Shown here: piece by piece, positions 34,565 through 49,913 of the stretch
How positions within the stretch are numbered: position 1 is the stretch's first letter
How the letters are laid out: each line of letters starts with the position of its first letter
From: Puffinus mauretanicus
Taxonomy: Eukaryota; Chordata; Aves; Procellariiformes; Procellariidae
DNA: 64,000 bases
Assembly (NCBI GenBank): GCA_023333565.1
Contig: JAJKFH010002269.1
Location: 186,001 to 250,000, forward strand
Direction of reading: 5' to 3'
Notes under the pieces: generated by a model
The model's input: only the letters and a program-made list of their open reading frames with translations
The model's database searches: none
Told to the model about the DNA's origin: nothing
Translations under genes and position numbers: made by a program

Positions 34565-37454
34565 CTGCAAGGTAGATTCGCAAGAACCGATACCAGGTTT
34601 ATTCCACATGTAAAATATTGCACTGAAGAGTAAAGCAGCCTGCAAACCATAACAGCAGGAGTACCTACATGAGAGATGGCTAACAGAGGTACCTTCTCTT
34701 GAGGGAGATTGTCTTCAGGAACAGAAATTATATGCTGTCAGTATGGTTTCTTACTCTAAAGATCATTTAAGAGCAGAGATACTATGCCAGCCATTGATGG
34801 CAACCACAGGTTCTCCTGGATTGTACATTTGCAGCAAGAACCTGGTACTTCGAATGTTTGTAAAAACAGATCAAACTTCCGAAAATAGTCACAGAAACAT
34901 CCTCATTCCTATGAGTCCCATCCTGTTTTGTTTGTATCATTTGTTTGTATGTGTTAAATGTTAGCGTTGTCAAATTTCCAGCTGTAATTCAGAAAGTTAG
35001 CCACGGAAAATGAACTTTTTAGATCACCGGTTGAGTATTGAGAAGTTGCTGGAGCACAGCAGAATCACAGAGCAGCTCAAGACATTTTTCCTAGTAAACT
35101 AGATTGTATATAGTAAAGTCGCTCCTGTTTTTAGTAGAAGTAGATGCAAAATAGTCCCTAAATCAGTCATTCAAAAAAAAAAAGGGAATCAAAAAGGAGT
35201 AGTTAGAATGACTCATTAATCAGATTATGTCAGTATTTGCTATTTCAAGAATAAAAGCTAAACCTTTTGTTAATGCACAAACTATTTAGATGGAGGATGC
35301 CAACCCATTTGCTGAATATTATTGAACTAGTTTTTAAAAGATAAAGGTTTTCTGAAATTTAGAAATAGAGATGCAGAGGAAAAAAAAAAAAGCTGTCTGT
35401 TTGTAGCTGATATATACCATTATCCATCTGCCTGTTTGGGCCTTCTTAGTGAAATAACAGGGCCAGTGAGGGCTCTGCCAACCGCAATTGCAATTTTCTT
35501 TCTGTTTTAAATAGCAGGCAATTTTAGATCCTACTTATGTTACTCATATGATTTTCTCCAACTGAAAATCCTTCTGTTACTATTTTTCACTGACAGAGAA
35601 AATATTGTTTGATATGCAATCTGTCCTTGCCTTCCAGATTTTGAACTTAAGCTCATCTCAGAAATCAGCTCACTGTTTTCTTTTAAGAAACAAACCCTCA
35701 CCTCAGCATTTACAGAATAGAAGCAGCATGAGAAAAGTTGTAAAGTTACTGCCATCCCAACATATGCATTCCTACTGAACATCATACAAACTCTATCTAA
35801 GAGACTCTGCAGAGGCATTTAATTATATAGTATATTATTCTACATAGTTCTTTTAAAACCTGAGGTGTCTTAAAATACCTGGTAGTCATACAGCTGTTGC
35901 TGTAAGCATAGGTTAACATGCAGGCTTGCAGAGTGGTGAAGCGGTCTGTGGGCATTAACATGCACCAGAGACTTCATCCCCCGTGGCAGCCCTCCCAGAG
36001 GCAGTCACCAGGGGACAGAGAGGAAGCTGGGACTCAAGAGTTGCAACTCCTTGAATAAAGAAACCTTCAGATTTTCTAATCTCTGCTTTCCTAATAGGTG
36101 TTGTCCTGAGACAGTTCCCTCAGTTTAAAAGGCAACAGAAACAGGAAGAAGGCACAACAACATTTTGATTTATGTGCACAAATACTGTGCAGGATACTGT
36201 CTCTCCACCTGTCTTTTTAGCCCAGTAGACTGTCAGATACACGAAATGGATGAAACCCTCTTCTCCAGGAAGTCCAGGATGCACAAATCTCCCCCCCGCT
36301 CCCCAATACTCTCCTTGTTCCCAGGAATAAAAAAGGTCACATTAAACAAAAGGGACGTAGCCTGCACCAAACACTTCCAAGCTGTGTAGGACCCGAATGG
36401 TAAGGATCTGTAAGTCAGTAACTTTATGCAACTGGTGAGGCAGAATATTGTTTTGCAACCCATTTGTATCTAAGCAGATCACCTAAATATTAAAAAAAAT
36501 AGCTAAGAAAAACCATAGACCATTAACATTCTCAGAAACAACCTAAAGCAGATATTGAGCTAAACTTTGACTGTTTATCACTGTTATCGTTTCCTTACTT
36601 GCAGAAGAAGCAATAGCTCAATTTTTATTTTAATTGCCACATTATTGATTTTTTTCTTTCATGGATCACCAAGTAATGTTTTATGGTCTATAGGTTGAGA
36701 AATTGTTGGAAGATTCGTCTGCCTCAGAGCCGCAAAGAGGCAGGAAAGATCCATTTTGCACCTACACATGAAGGGATGGCTGTCGATTTCTGCCCCTGAG
36801 GGTCTTACTTCTTACTTTAAGTTAAAAATGGTTACTTATGTGAATAAAACAAAGTTGTTTGAAAGTTTTAATGACTCCTAAACTATAACTTTCTCACTCA
36901 CACAGCTAGAACAGGAAGCAGGTATACTCAGGGGGGAAATTTTAATATTCTAAGTTTCATCTAATCAATAACTAATAAAATGTTTGTCTATACAGTTGCC
37001 ACTGAGAAATGAATCTTTTGCAAATCTTGCTAACAAAAAAGGGTGTATTTCCTGAAAATGCCTTTTTTGTTAAATGAAAAAAAATCCTACTCTTTAAAAG
37101 AAAATGCTGAGCTACAAACCCCAAGTTTTGTACAACTTATACAAGTTGCGTCAGGTTTTTTTATTTATAGTTAACATTAGTTATCCAGATGGAATATAAC
37201 TTTACTTTTTCACTAAAGAAGATGCAATCTTCAGGGGAAGAAAGAAAAAACCCCAATCTTAAAACCACTTCGGTACTTTTGACAGAAGATAAGAAATAGT
37301 TCAGTTGCTGGATTTAAGTCTGCAGGAGCTTAAAGTTCACGAATTACAGCTGCTGCAACTGTGCTTAGAAGCTACTAAGCGACACAAAAGGAGCAGCTGG
37401 CGCAGTCCAATAAAACCTTGAGCTCTACGTTGCAAATGTTTTCACTGGGAAAGC
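34565..37454. other. no gene supported; one exon-like segment
   Basis: Mostly plain sequence. At 36221-36399 a good acceptor and a good donor face each other, but every frame between them is closed, so only a non-coding exon would be possible (see findings). Confidence 0.35.
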
Positions 37455-37474
37455 ATTTATTTATTTATTTATTT
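37455..37474. repeat. (ATTT)5 simple repeat
   Basis: Five ATTT units. Confidence 0.9.
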
Positions 37475-40400
37475 TAACAGGAAAGATTGCGCAAATACAC
37501 GTAAAGCTGTTACCACCCTTGTCCCACACGCTGTTGAGCAGGAGGCTGAGGGACCTGCAGCTCCTTCGGCCTCTGCCCCCATCAGCATGCCCACCCTGTG
37601 CAGGGCAATCGGAGGGCAGTGCTGGGAGCAGGTGGTACAAAACCAGGCTGGAAATGAACTGCCAGATTCATTAGGCTGGCAACGCATTAACTGTGAGTCA
37701 CCGAAGTGACTTTGTTCACGTTAGTAATTGCAGTGGTTTCATTTCTCTATTTATTAAATCAAAGTGCAGCTCAGCTTGCAGCCGGAGGAGAAATCCATGT
37801 TATTACCAAGGTGATGGGAAGTGCTGAAAGCAGGTGCTCTTCCTCATTCCACCCACCTGACGCTGCTTATCCCAACAGCAGATTATAAAAAAAATAAATC
37901 TAATACCTATGACGATAGACTGAGGAAGAGTAAATTTATAGTTCAGAGGAAATTCACCATCCTGTGCATAAAAATACTGTGCATTTTAAAAAAATTATAG
38001 AACAACCCCTGGCCATGAGACTCGGTTTAATCCAGAGAAATAACATCCAACTCTCTTGCTAAATTTAAGAGAATCAGAACTACCTTTTAGATAGACACTG
38101 AATTTCAGAGATCGTTTTAATATTTCAGCTTCTAAACTGCCTGGGATCATTAAATGTATTGGTAATACATTATTAGTAAGTGTAAACGACAATTCAGTCT
38201 GTACACCTTTAACATAAATAGCTTAATTCTAAGGAGAAAACATATTTGTTCCAGTTTCTCATAGGCACATTTGAATTACATCTGAGCTAAAGGCACAGCC
38301 TTGATTTTGGATTCCTTAATGATGCCTCATTAACAAGGAAGCTGAATGAAAACTTGTCATAAATAAATGTAAGGACATTGATGTCGAAAAGATGTTACTT
38401 CATTACTTGCGCAACTCTTGCTATGTACAGAATTACAGAGGAAAGCAGTTTATAAAAGAATAAACATATTGTATGTTTACAGTAATTTTAAAATATTGTA
38501 ACCTATTCTGGTTGTCCATTACATTGACTGCAATATAAGCGCAATTTTTTACAGAAAAAAATTTCATGCAACTATCCTTATTGCCAGTGCAAAATGCTTT
38601 AAAAAATTTACTTTAGAAAAGTGCCTTCAGCTGGGAGTCCTAAAGTCAGTATTAGTAGAATAAAGTTTATTCTAAGAAACATTCTCAAAAATGTATCTGT
38701 TATTTTGGCACAGTGATATGGGAAGGCTGTAGGGTGGTGTTCTGGAAATAAATATCCCAACCAAGATTAACAATGAGGAAGCTTGTTCTGAATTAATGAA
38801 TATACATGTTGACTTTCAGCTTCAAATCACTGGAATGATCACTCCATGTTAACATATCAACAAGTCAGCGGTCAGCAAGCTGAGTCTCAGGTCACTGACT
38901 ACCTCCAGAAAAGTGCTGCCCCCTCCACCCCTTCCTGCCATACACAATCTTCATGCAAAACTCTTGATCTTCTTACTACGTTGCTAACTCTAAAATATTC
39001 CCGTAACCAAGAAACAAAACTTTTCATATCTCAAGTTCTAAGTGTATGGATGGCACAAGTAAAAAGAGATGCTAAGAACAAAGTTTAAAACAGCATCACT
39101 GTGAACTTGGTGAGGAATGGCAGTCGTTCATCAGCATAACCAGAACGAGCAGGTGACGAGGCACTGTGCTGCACAGTTTTGAAAATGATTTTGCTTTGCA
39201 TAGCCCCTCTATTTTACTTCTCTTGATTTTTGTTATTGTTTAAATTTTGTTGCATTCTTCTGCTTTGAATTAACTTTTTGGTAAAGATCGGGAAAGGGTG
39301 AAGACAGGATGATGGTTCAGGAAATGGCGCTAAGGAGCCATTCCACAACAGATGGCCAGGTCTCAGCTACTCTAGGCTACTAGAAGCAAGAGTTTGCTCA
39401 ATTTTAATTTCCCCTATAAAATAGGTTGCTGAACCTAAGATGATTTTTCAATATGTTGATTTCTACTTCCTGTAAAACCCCCCGGACAAATGTGGGAGTT
39501 TGTCTATCTCAAAATGGGTACAGTTAATGAGGCACCTGCATGTACCTAGAAGTGCTGATATACAGATACTGAAATAAAATTTTGCTCTTAAGATTTTCCT
39601 CTAGATTATTTTCTTTACAAACCGCCAGAAAATCTCTCACTTTTGCTTGACTGGGCTTCAGGAGTGGGCAGAGCAGAGCTTTCATTATCTTAATTTAAGG
39701 ACTGATAATACAACACTCTTGTGGGACTGGGCCCAAGAAAACAGCCTGGCACCTCCAACTCTGATGTGCTGCTGAATCCCTCTGAAAACCCACCTACTGA
39801 AGCAACTCAGAAATGAGTTACACCTTAACAAGTAGCACAGCTCATTATATTTTTACCCTATTATACAGTTTTCTAATGTTATTACTACCTAAAAATCCTG
39901 GTATAGTTTGCCATGCAGTCATCTGTTCGTCCAACAATACCTTTAAAATAAACAAACACAAATACCTCTTTTTCCCCAAGAAGGCTATTTTGTTAAAATG
40001 TGTTTAGTGCTGATGATAATGACAGAACAAAAAAACCCCACATTTAAAAAACAAGAAAGGTATATGGCCAGCACTAAGTGTTATTAGATGCTAATTTGCC
40101 TTTTGTTAATCTCTTGCTCTCAGTTTGAGATGTTTATTCTCTACCAGATTGTCAGAGAAAACATAAAGGGTGTGTTATGTCCTTTCCCTGAAACCAGTTT
40201 CAATTGCTTCCATCAGAAGTAAGCTTAGCATCATGGTATTCGTACTTGGAAGTGTATTTTCTGAAGTGTAAAAAGCACAGTGTACACTATGATCTAGAAA
40301 ATAAATATATTTGCAAATAAAATAAAAGTAACAATTCTCAGAGCTCTACCATTATTATGTATGCCATTTATCCCAGTTAAGAATGTTTCCATTATCGTTT

Positions 40401-43400
40401 TTTAAACAAAGAGGTTTTTATCTAAAAAAAAAAAACTATTTTGAAATGAATTTTCACACCATACCCACCGTATTACAAAAGTATAACCTAAAAAAGACCA
40501 AACCCTAATACACTTGAAAGCTGAAAAATCAAACCTTAATACATTTAAAAGCTTAAAATTTAAATGCGAGAAAGAACTAGCCAGGTGGATACAACCGAAG
40601 ATGTGCTTAAAACTTCTATTTTTGGAATACTGATAGAAATTCTGTTAACTCTAACAATAATGCTCATTGCAAGGTAAGTTTTATGGAAAGAAACGTTAGT
40701 AAGGGAATAAAAGCTTGGTCTTTTGCATTGCAGAGAATCATTCTCCTTTGAGAGCATGGCCACAGTGGAATAATTAGTCTGACATTTAAACATTTCTATC
40801 CTTTTAAATTGTTTATGCCCTTTAAACAAAACAGCTGATTATGAACTTTAATATTTTTTATCAGTCTAGGGAAAGTCCTAGGTTGCCAATATGTAGGTAA
40901 TTCACCAAAACAGATCCAACTATGTTTAATTTTAATAAAACCTAATAAAATTTAGGTACTAGAAGATCTTTTCCCTTTGACAAAGCAAGTCTTTTTTGCT
41001 TCAAGTCTATCGTCAACTAAATCTTCTTGTAATCCCTGGTAGGGAACACAACATCAGCAAACACTGAACGAAGGGTCGTTTAATAAAGCAACTTTAATTT
41101 AAATAAGTCTCCTCAATTTAAGTTGTGTGATACGCAGTTTTTTGCCACAATGCCAAGCGTAAAGTAAAAAATATCAAAACTTGAGAAATATGTTGTTTAA
41201 GGAAAATATTGGGGGGATACTTTACTGGAAAGGTCACGTTGTCTGTTCTTTCACAGAAAGACATACGAAACACTGACCGCTTGTTTAAGCTGCCTTCTAG
41301 GCAAACGGTCACCTGTCCTCATCCAGAGGGTGTCCACCTGTCCCGTCCTTACTGCAGCAAGCAGCGTTCCCCCACGCCCCGCTCCACCAAGGGAAAGGCA
41401 GCAGGAGGAGACACACCACCACCCAGCTTTCCTGCTCCACCTCCTCCTCCTGTGGGAAGACTGTGGACAACAGGCCATGGCCCGTCTCCTTGGAGAGACT
41501 GGGAAAAGAAAGAGAGGGGAAACGCTGCAGCCCAGGAGGAAAACAGAACTTACTTGTAAGGACTAACAACTAACAGCAAAGACCCTCCACGTGCCTCATC
41601 CCTTTTGGATTCCCACCACTCTCCATCACTTGTTAACCACACGGGCACCCCATAAACCTGGCAAAACAGAAAGAAGGTTGCTTAATAAATGCAGGTTCTT
41701 CTCCAGCCCTGCCCAGCTGGTCTATGAAGGCCACAGGTACTTGCAGGTATTTCTGAAAGCAGCCCGCGGCAACCCTCTAGGACCTGTCGAGCATCTGGCA
41801 GGGAGGCAGGTGCTTTAACCTGACCAGCAGCAGCTGGGCAGCCGACTCATTTGGAGTCGGCACAGCTGTCATTACATCGGAGCCAAATTCTTAAGAGGCG
41901 ACATTCAATGTTATTTTTTTATGCTGGCAACTCGGAAGTCAGCCATGTGCTGTTTAAACTATTCTAAATCCAGATTTTGCATACACAGAAAGCAATAAGG
42001 GTTTCCACTGGTGGTATGCAAGTTGATGTGATTAATAGGGCTTTTTCGTCTCTGACTACCATTATTTCCATTATAGCCTGAGGCTAGATTACCGCTGTCC
42101 TAAGAGGTCCTGCATACTCTCACAGTTAAAAATTTTTCTTAAAATGAATGTAATGTGAACTTAAAAAAAAAAAAGGAAAAAAAAAGCTATCTCCTAATAT
42201 TATTTTTCTCTTAATTCAGCATCAGTTGTGTAATAGGGAGGACGCACACTTTACTAACTTTTATTCAATCATACAGAACAGTTGTCACCATTCAGATAAT
42301 ATGTCACTGGCCTCTTCCCAGATCAGACTAAAACTACCATTAATGCCAAAAAATAACACAATCAGTGTTAAGCCTTGGTATAGAAAAGTAATTTCAGTGC
42401 CAATTTTTGAAAACACTTTCTTCTTCCATTCTCCTTTTCTTCTGCCCCCTTCTCCTCTGCAACTGTTCCACAATGTGTCCTTTGGCAGAAGAGTGGCACA
42501 GGGAGCAGACTGCATCATGGAAAACACTGACCCGAAAATAGGTATAAGGGTCACAGCTAAGGGAGTCCTATTGAGAAGCTGGCATAATAAAAGTCTAATG
42601 CAGCCCTTGAAGATCTTGGTGAGTTGGTCTTACCAGTACACCCTATCCTGATCTGAGGACCACATTTTGAAAGGTGACTGAAAAGCTAGGAAAAGTGCAG
42701 AAAAAAGGCCAGAAAACCTATTTGAAGTCTGGAGAAAATGTCCTATGGTCAGAGTCTTAATGAGCTCCATCTATTTATTTATTTGTCACAAACAAGATTT
42801 AGTAGTGACTTAATTACTTTCAAAGGGAAGAAACAACAGATATTAAAGAGCTTTTTGACGTAATGGAGGAAGTAAGGACAGGACAAAGAAAACAAAATAG
42901 AAAAAACTTCAATCGGCCAGAAAGAGAAGGTGGATAGATTCAGCCCAGATTAAGGCAGTGCATTTTAACAGCAGATTAACCACTAAGACAAACCAGAGAG
43001 GGTTTCTTATCCCCCAATATCTCCAATTAAACATCCATGACTTGGCTCTACATAGGGCTAATTATATGCCATATAATATTCCGGCTAGCACCAGAGTGCA
43101 ACTGTTCAATGTTCACAAAGGATGCCTTTAGCTCTGGCTTTCTTGAGAAGAAACAGCAGCTAATAATCTTCTTCCAGAAAGAGGAAAAAACTCTTTCAAA
43201 AATTGATTCAGAGTAAGAAACAATATTTAAATTTTCTGAATTTATTTCACTCACCTTTCTTGGCTAACGTGACCCTTTGTAAACATCCCACTAGGTAACA
43301 ATACTACAGTCCAGTCTGGCCTTAAAGGAGGGGTTCCGCCTAAAAGGTTTTGACATCCCCAGTCCAGCTGAAGGTGGGCTTACAAACAGTGACAATGCAG

Positions 43401-46400
43401 TCAGAAATGGTTCTTGCTCATGGATCTTCAGCCAGGCACTGCTCTTGGAAGTCTGAAGACAATTCCTCAGCCTACCCAAATTAAGAGCTACATTGCTGAA
43501 AAGTGTCTTAATTCACTAAGGCGCTTAAATAGTTATTAATAGGGCAATTTCAGAAAAATGCTGCACAAAATCTCAGGGTTTTTCTTTGAATTAATATTAA
43601 GAAGCACACACAATAAGCCTCTCCCTTATTAACATCATTTATCACTAGTTAGGCATTTTTTAAAAATAGATACAAAGTTACTGAATCAAATCCAATAAAT
43701 AAAATAACTGAGAAATACAATTTTGAAAAGTCTTTTGTCTCTTCAAGGAATGGTCAGCATCATAGCATCACTCCTACAGCTACATCAGTGAAAAAACACT
43801 GAAGCCACAGACATGGCCCTTTGGCATGGAGTGTTTCTTGAGCCTGTGCCTCTTAGTTTGGTAATACACAGATTTAATCACCACCTTGGGAAGACCTCCT
43901 CAAACTGGTAAAATACAGTTGAGTTGTAGGTTGTCCTTAACACAGATACGATGAACATCTGGGAGTTGCTAGGGTTAATGAGTATGTGACACAGCAAGGT
44001 GGATTCACTCACACATCCCTTAATTAACACATTTATAAATATTCATAGGTCAACTAGCTCTCTAATTATTCCCAGAGACTTAGAGAAGCCTAATCTTCTA
44101 TTAAAACCTTAGCCTTTTATCTTTTTGTCTACTACGGTTTTTTTGACCAAATGTTAAATCTGGCACTTGAAAAAAACTGTGAATTAGGGAGTGCTCATTA
44201 AAATTTGGAAAACTCATTTCAGCGAGAAGTTAAGTTAATTGAAACAAAGTGAAATATAAACAGCATGGTGCAACAAGCTGAACAAGGAACACTAAAAACA
44301 TGTACTACATTGTCTTATTTCAGGTGTAATACCATGTCGTGTTGGTATTCTTCATGCTACAGTAAAGCTTGAGGCAAAAACTAAAAGAGGACTTACTATT
44401 TTATTGTACAGACACATGAACATGCCTAATGAGTCTGCGTATGTATCAGTACACGGTGAGTCTGTCCCTACACTGCATACAGATGAATCAATTACCGGCT
44501 GTCTCATTTTCCTCCTCCTCCATAGTGGTTTGACCGTGCCATTCCCCCACTCCACAAACAATCCCAAGCCGCGATGGGACCTGCCTGACCTGTTACAGTG
44601 TGCCAGAAGAGCACAGACCAGACCTTGTTGGAGGTGCCGGTAGAGCATCCTGTCCTGTATCAAGACATTTTTACCACACCTATATTTTGCAATGCAGCCC
44701 TGCGGGCGGAGAGGATACAGATGCCCAGCAGAGTCCTCCTAACGCAGCATTTACGGCAAGTTGGCCCAGGCATCCGCACTGCTCCGTGTATTTCAACCTT
44801 GCCTAATAAATACTGCCCTCCCCCAACTAGTCTGCTGCGCTCTCACTCTCGATCCATACTTTTGCAGGAAAACATGCATGGAGATTAACTCTGATTAAAA
44901 AAAAGAAAAATCTTTCCAATTTCAGCCCAAGAACTGTTCAGAATCCCCTCTTCAGAACAGCGAAGATTTCTCAAATAGACTCATATTCATCTCCAATAAC
45001 TACTGGGTGCCCAGAAAATAAAACCTGCAGCGCTTAGAAACCTGTTACCAACCCCCTCAGGTTCTGACTTTTTCTTTTCTTTCCTGTAACAGACTTTCCT
45101 TTGTCAGAAACAGCTTTGCAGTATCACAGCTAAAATATCACCTACAAAGAACCCTATACTCCAATTTCGTGAGATGAAACATCTGTAACTGCTGAAATAC
45201 AAGTCCCATCCGCTTCTCTTCTTGTGAGGACCGCAACTCCTCGATATCGGTGCAGATTTTGCCCTACCTAAGAGCCCAGTGATGGAGGTAGGAAGGGTTG
45301 GAAGATGCACTCGGATGCACGTAGGAAGGTCAGCCAGACAAGAGAATACGCTGTGCAGAGGACAACTATAGACTAGCATACGTGATTCTTGGATGTGAAT
45401 GCGCAGACACGTTTGCTCAAAGGTTAGAAAATAGGCATGAAATAGGTAGAAGAATGGCAAAAATCCATAGCTGTTACAAAAGGGAAAAAACTCCCATGTT
45501 TCTTGTAGAATCAGGCAAAAAAAATTGTTAACTGAATTGCAAGTAATTTGAGCTGGAAGAGACACTGCTGAACAGGAAAGGTACTTCAAAAAAATGTCAC
45601 AGGGACATCTTGCAGGGGATGCACTTGCAGTCAGTTGGAAGTTAGCAGGAGTGTGACTCTCAGAAGTCCCTTTTGGTGACAGAAAACTCAAACACACTCC
45701 AAGACGGAATTGTTTCTTTGCCTAGCTAAAGGCTGCATACTGGAAAACGAAGGCAAAATAATACAAGACTGGTGAAAACATTTGGCCAATTTTTGCTAAT
45801 GAAAACATTTGGCAAAATATAATTCCATACCTGTGTTTATACAACTTACTGAGGAGAGAATTCACTGTAATGCTATAATCAGAAAGTGATGGCTTATGTA
45901 TCTTCCATTTTTTAATTATGAGGACACTAAGAAGAAATTAATTATCAACTTTTATCATATTGGTATAACACCTAAAGAAATAGACATTAAAACCCTCATC
46001 AGCATATCTACACCTAGTGTACTACTTCTTGGGTGTTTTGCATCTCCAAATTCTTTTCCTTGAAAAGACACCATTTCCTACGATCCTTTTTCTTTTATTT
46101 ACACCCATTTTTCCATTATATCCTGCTCCCATTCTCACTCATTATGTTTGTTTTTCCTTTTCCTCAGTTCTTTCCCTTTTAATGATCTCAAGACTACACA
46201 AGAAATATATTATCAGCCTGTAAGCATTTTATCGCAAAAAATGCATCCTACTAAAATAAAATCAGCTTCCTAAAAATACCCTGGTTTGAAGACTTCAGGA
46301 ATTACACTCATATAACAATGATAGATAAATACAACGCAACAGAGAGCAATTATAGCTACAGGTATCCAATATGTAGCAATTATTCCTTTACAAAGAAGCA

Positions 46401-49400
46401 TAATCTCACAGTGCCTATATTGAAGAACGTAAGTGATTATTCAGTGTTATACGCAATTTTATGCATACAAACATAAATTAGATATTGATACTGCACACAA
46501 ATTCAGTTTATACAGTTTTGAAGTTCACTAAAATATTTGTAAACACAATTATAAATCCAGAAATGACATCCAGCCTCACACTGCTAAGCATATAATCTCC
46601 AAGCCAACAAATACATTACACTTTCCATACTGGTCATGGCTAGTTCCCTCATTGCAAACTGGCCATGTTTCCATTACATAGCATTTGGTGCTCTGGTTGT
46701 AATTGTTCTTTTTTGATGTTTCTTCAGTTCATGACAGCTTAGTCAATGTGAGGGCTGAGCAAATTAAATAAATCTCACCCATTTTAGTTACTGATGAAGT
46801 CCTAACAGCAAACCATCACCAGAATTGCAATAAAGTTTTGTTTCATAGGGAATTAGTTGGTTCACTAACCAAGAAAAAAGAAAAGAAAAGAAAATTAATA
46901 TATTTGTATAGTGGGTGCTCAGGCGACCAAAACTTAGGACGAACTGAGGAGCTGAGTTTTTGACTGTATGGAAGTAATTACTATTATTTCAGGAAATAAA
47001 ATGCTGAAGTGTATTATACTTTTCATGATGCAACTGGTATGGCTAACAGTGCTTTGGAAAAGATTAATTTCCTTTCGAGAGAGTCAATATGAAAGAAGAA
47101 TTAATGAATATGAGACAAAAGACATGGTATTGTGATACAATATAAAAAAAACTCTATAGAACAATAATGATTGATAGGTACTGTACAAGGTTTGCATGAA
47201 AGCAAAGGTTAAAGGAAAAAAGGATAAAATTATATGATCATGAACACGGGAAGTTAAGCAAGTATGATAACACTTTAAATATAACAGCAGGTTTTTAATA
47301 TGGTGAATTAATGATTAGAATCAGGGAAGTACAATGACAAGTCAGAAATCTTACTGCAGTTTTGTTGAAATTCCTTCACCAAATACATATCAAAATTACA
47401 AAAAAAAAATTAAATAGATAATACATTAACTATTGTAAATATAAGTTGGCCAAGTATAATGTAAACCTTTTCAGAAATACTTATAAATATTTCAGTTGAA
47501 TTGTAAATGTGAATAATCAAATGCTGATGGGATAAAAACCACATCGCTTGCAGCCAGGCTGAATTTGCTGTTATTCATCTTTTCTTTTGCAACAGCACTG
47601 TTTCTAGGAATAGCAACCTGGAAGTGCTGGAATTCTGGAAATGGTTTTGAGGTAACCCCCGCAAAACCAGGAGTTTCAGGATAAAAGTTCTTGGCTTTTG
47701 CTTTATGACACTCAGTGGAAAGTCTTGTTCCTTATATAAACTCTTAATTTCAAACATTTATTTGAAACACACATACTGACTTTATACTAAAACAAGGCTG
47801 TTTCTAGACTCAATTGTTTTGTTTCTGTCATTTCTCCCACTAAATAGAAGTTCAGAACTAAAGACAAAGTTGCAAGCATCACATAAACATCGTCATCCCT
47901 TTTTAAGGGAGCAAAAGTGTTTGCGAGTGAATTACCAAAAAAAAAAAAACCACCTGTAAGAGGAAAAGGCAATGATTTTTAACAAACAAGCAAGCGAGTT
48001 CACTACAGAACAGTTCTTCACATCCGAATTCAGTATAATTGTCAGCGTTTTCCCAAGAATGACTAAGAGGTGAAAAAGAAAAGTTGACTCGGGGAAGTGG
48101 GATGAACAAAAGATCTGTATGAAAACATCACCTAATCATACTTCTTCAAACAGAGCTTGGCCTCTGACTATGTGGAGAATCTTCTCCCCTGATTCAAAAC
48201 CAATTAGAATGGCTATGCTTAATAAACGTTTTGCTTTTAGCTTTTACTATAATCGACATCTGTATCGTACTTCTGAAAAATGAATAAGTACAGATCAACA
48301 GAAATGCAAGTATCAGCAATTTTTTGCCAGTACTGTCTATGTAGGGTTTTTTAAACATTGTTTCATAACATCAAGTAACTTTGGAAAGCATCCTGACAAA
48401 TGCAGATTAATACATGCACTGAACAGGCAGGTGGAATTCAGTGGGCTGCCACCCCTTTCCGCCCCGCGCTCTCTCCTAACGGTCAATGTACCTTACAGCG
48501 CTGGAAAAAAAAAAACATATGAACCCATCTTTCCTACTTCAGAACTAGCTGTTGAAGAGGGAAAAAAAAAGCTTTCAATTCCCAACCATAACTCAGTTAT
48601 TCTGAATGTAGTATCCAAATCCCGCCAATCAGATATTCCCAGTATTATTGGTGAAAAGTAGGCTAGGAAGGAGATCCAAAAGAGATGTTGGGAACAGGCT
48701 AGCAGATACATTTCTGCAAGCAAGAAGTTACAGTATTTACTCCCAACTACAAAAAATAAAAATAGATTATCAACTATATAGAAAACATTTTGTAGACATT
48801 ATCAGTCATGGTGTTCTTGACTGAACAGAAACCAACCAGCCATCTGATACTTTCTTACATTTCAGATATATCAGAAGTGCAGTGAAGCACAAGCACCACT
48901 TCTGTCCAGACGAAAAAGGCAGCTGTGTGTGCTGTCTTGCTCGAGCATAGCGTATTTCCTTCTATCATTCAGCTATGCACACTTTTTTCCCATTGGATTT
49001 ACTTCAAAGTTTTTTTAAGTTTTAATGATATATTTTTAAGCAAGGCTATCCAAATCAGTATCCCCTTGATTTTTTTAGTTTTCAGGCTTTCCATAATAGA
49101 TCTTGATCCCCTCTAAAGAATACTTTACCTACTATTTAACTGTTACGAAGATCAAACAGTTCCATCCTGAAGACTGTGATGATCCAGGGCTAAATTTCAG
49201 GCGAATCAAGAACCTTCTATTAGTTTTAACTGTACGGGAGGAGATCATTCAGGTACATCTTAAGTAAGGCAAGCAAAAATCCAGTGACTACTTCTGAATA
49301 TTTAGTTGTTAGTGCTTTTTAAAAAGAAATCTAATTTCCTTATATGTTATTTGCAGTGTAGAATATGAGTATCATTGATATACATCCCACTTGTATAGGT

Positions 49401-49913
49401 TCTATGATAAAACATGAAATATCTGCTCTAACACCAGAAATACTGAACATTTTATTTTAACTGCATGCTGTGTGATACTGATTTAACAAAAATTTTTGTT
49501 AATGTTACAAATCAATCAGCACGGTTCGTATTTAACCACTGCTGTAATTGCAATCACAAGTGTAATTGCCGATTCTTTTTTGAAGTGCTGGGGGGATACT
49601 TTTTTTGGATAAAATTTAAGACCAGAAACGGCAATATCTGGTGTCTGCTCCCTGTTTCTGGACTTCCATTTACACAAGCCAAAAAGAAAAGCCGTGGGCA
49701 GAGTTCTGAAAAGCTGACTCTCAGTTTCACACTGTGATGGACACCTATTGCAAACTGTAGCCCCCAAAAGATGCAGTCACTAGAACAGTTTGTCTCAAAA
49801 ACCACGGTACGTTCACTATTCATTTTCTCCCTGCATGATGGGAACATAACAGTTCCGTGAATAAGGCCCTTAACATCTCTCTATTAGGACAGGAGATACG
49901 AGTAGCAATTATG
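37475..49913. other. long stretch without a supported gene
   Basis: No transposon, RNA gene or recognisable coding exon seen in 12 kb. The longest frame in the window (197 codons, minus, 45104-45697) is Cys/Ser/Phe/Leu-rich and close to the length expected by chance. A GC-richer, CpG-containing stretch at about 41230-41560 is open on both strands without a recognisable product. A(n) runs occur at 42160-42185 and an AAAAG-like run at about 46865-46892. Confidence 0.4.

Noticed and set aside
41209..41560. GC-rich 116-codon plus frame with a Pro-rich stretch
   Set aside because: Overlapping long frames on both strands indicate a compositional effect; no conserved domain recognised.
45104..45697. 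197-codon minus-strand frame, the longest in the window
   Set aside because: Length is near the chance maximum for 64 kb of this composition; the residues are Cys/Ser/Phe/Leu-rich with no domain, and no splice or poly(A) context supports it.
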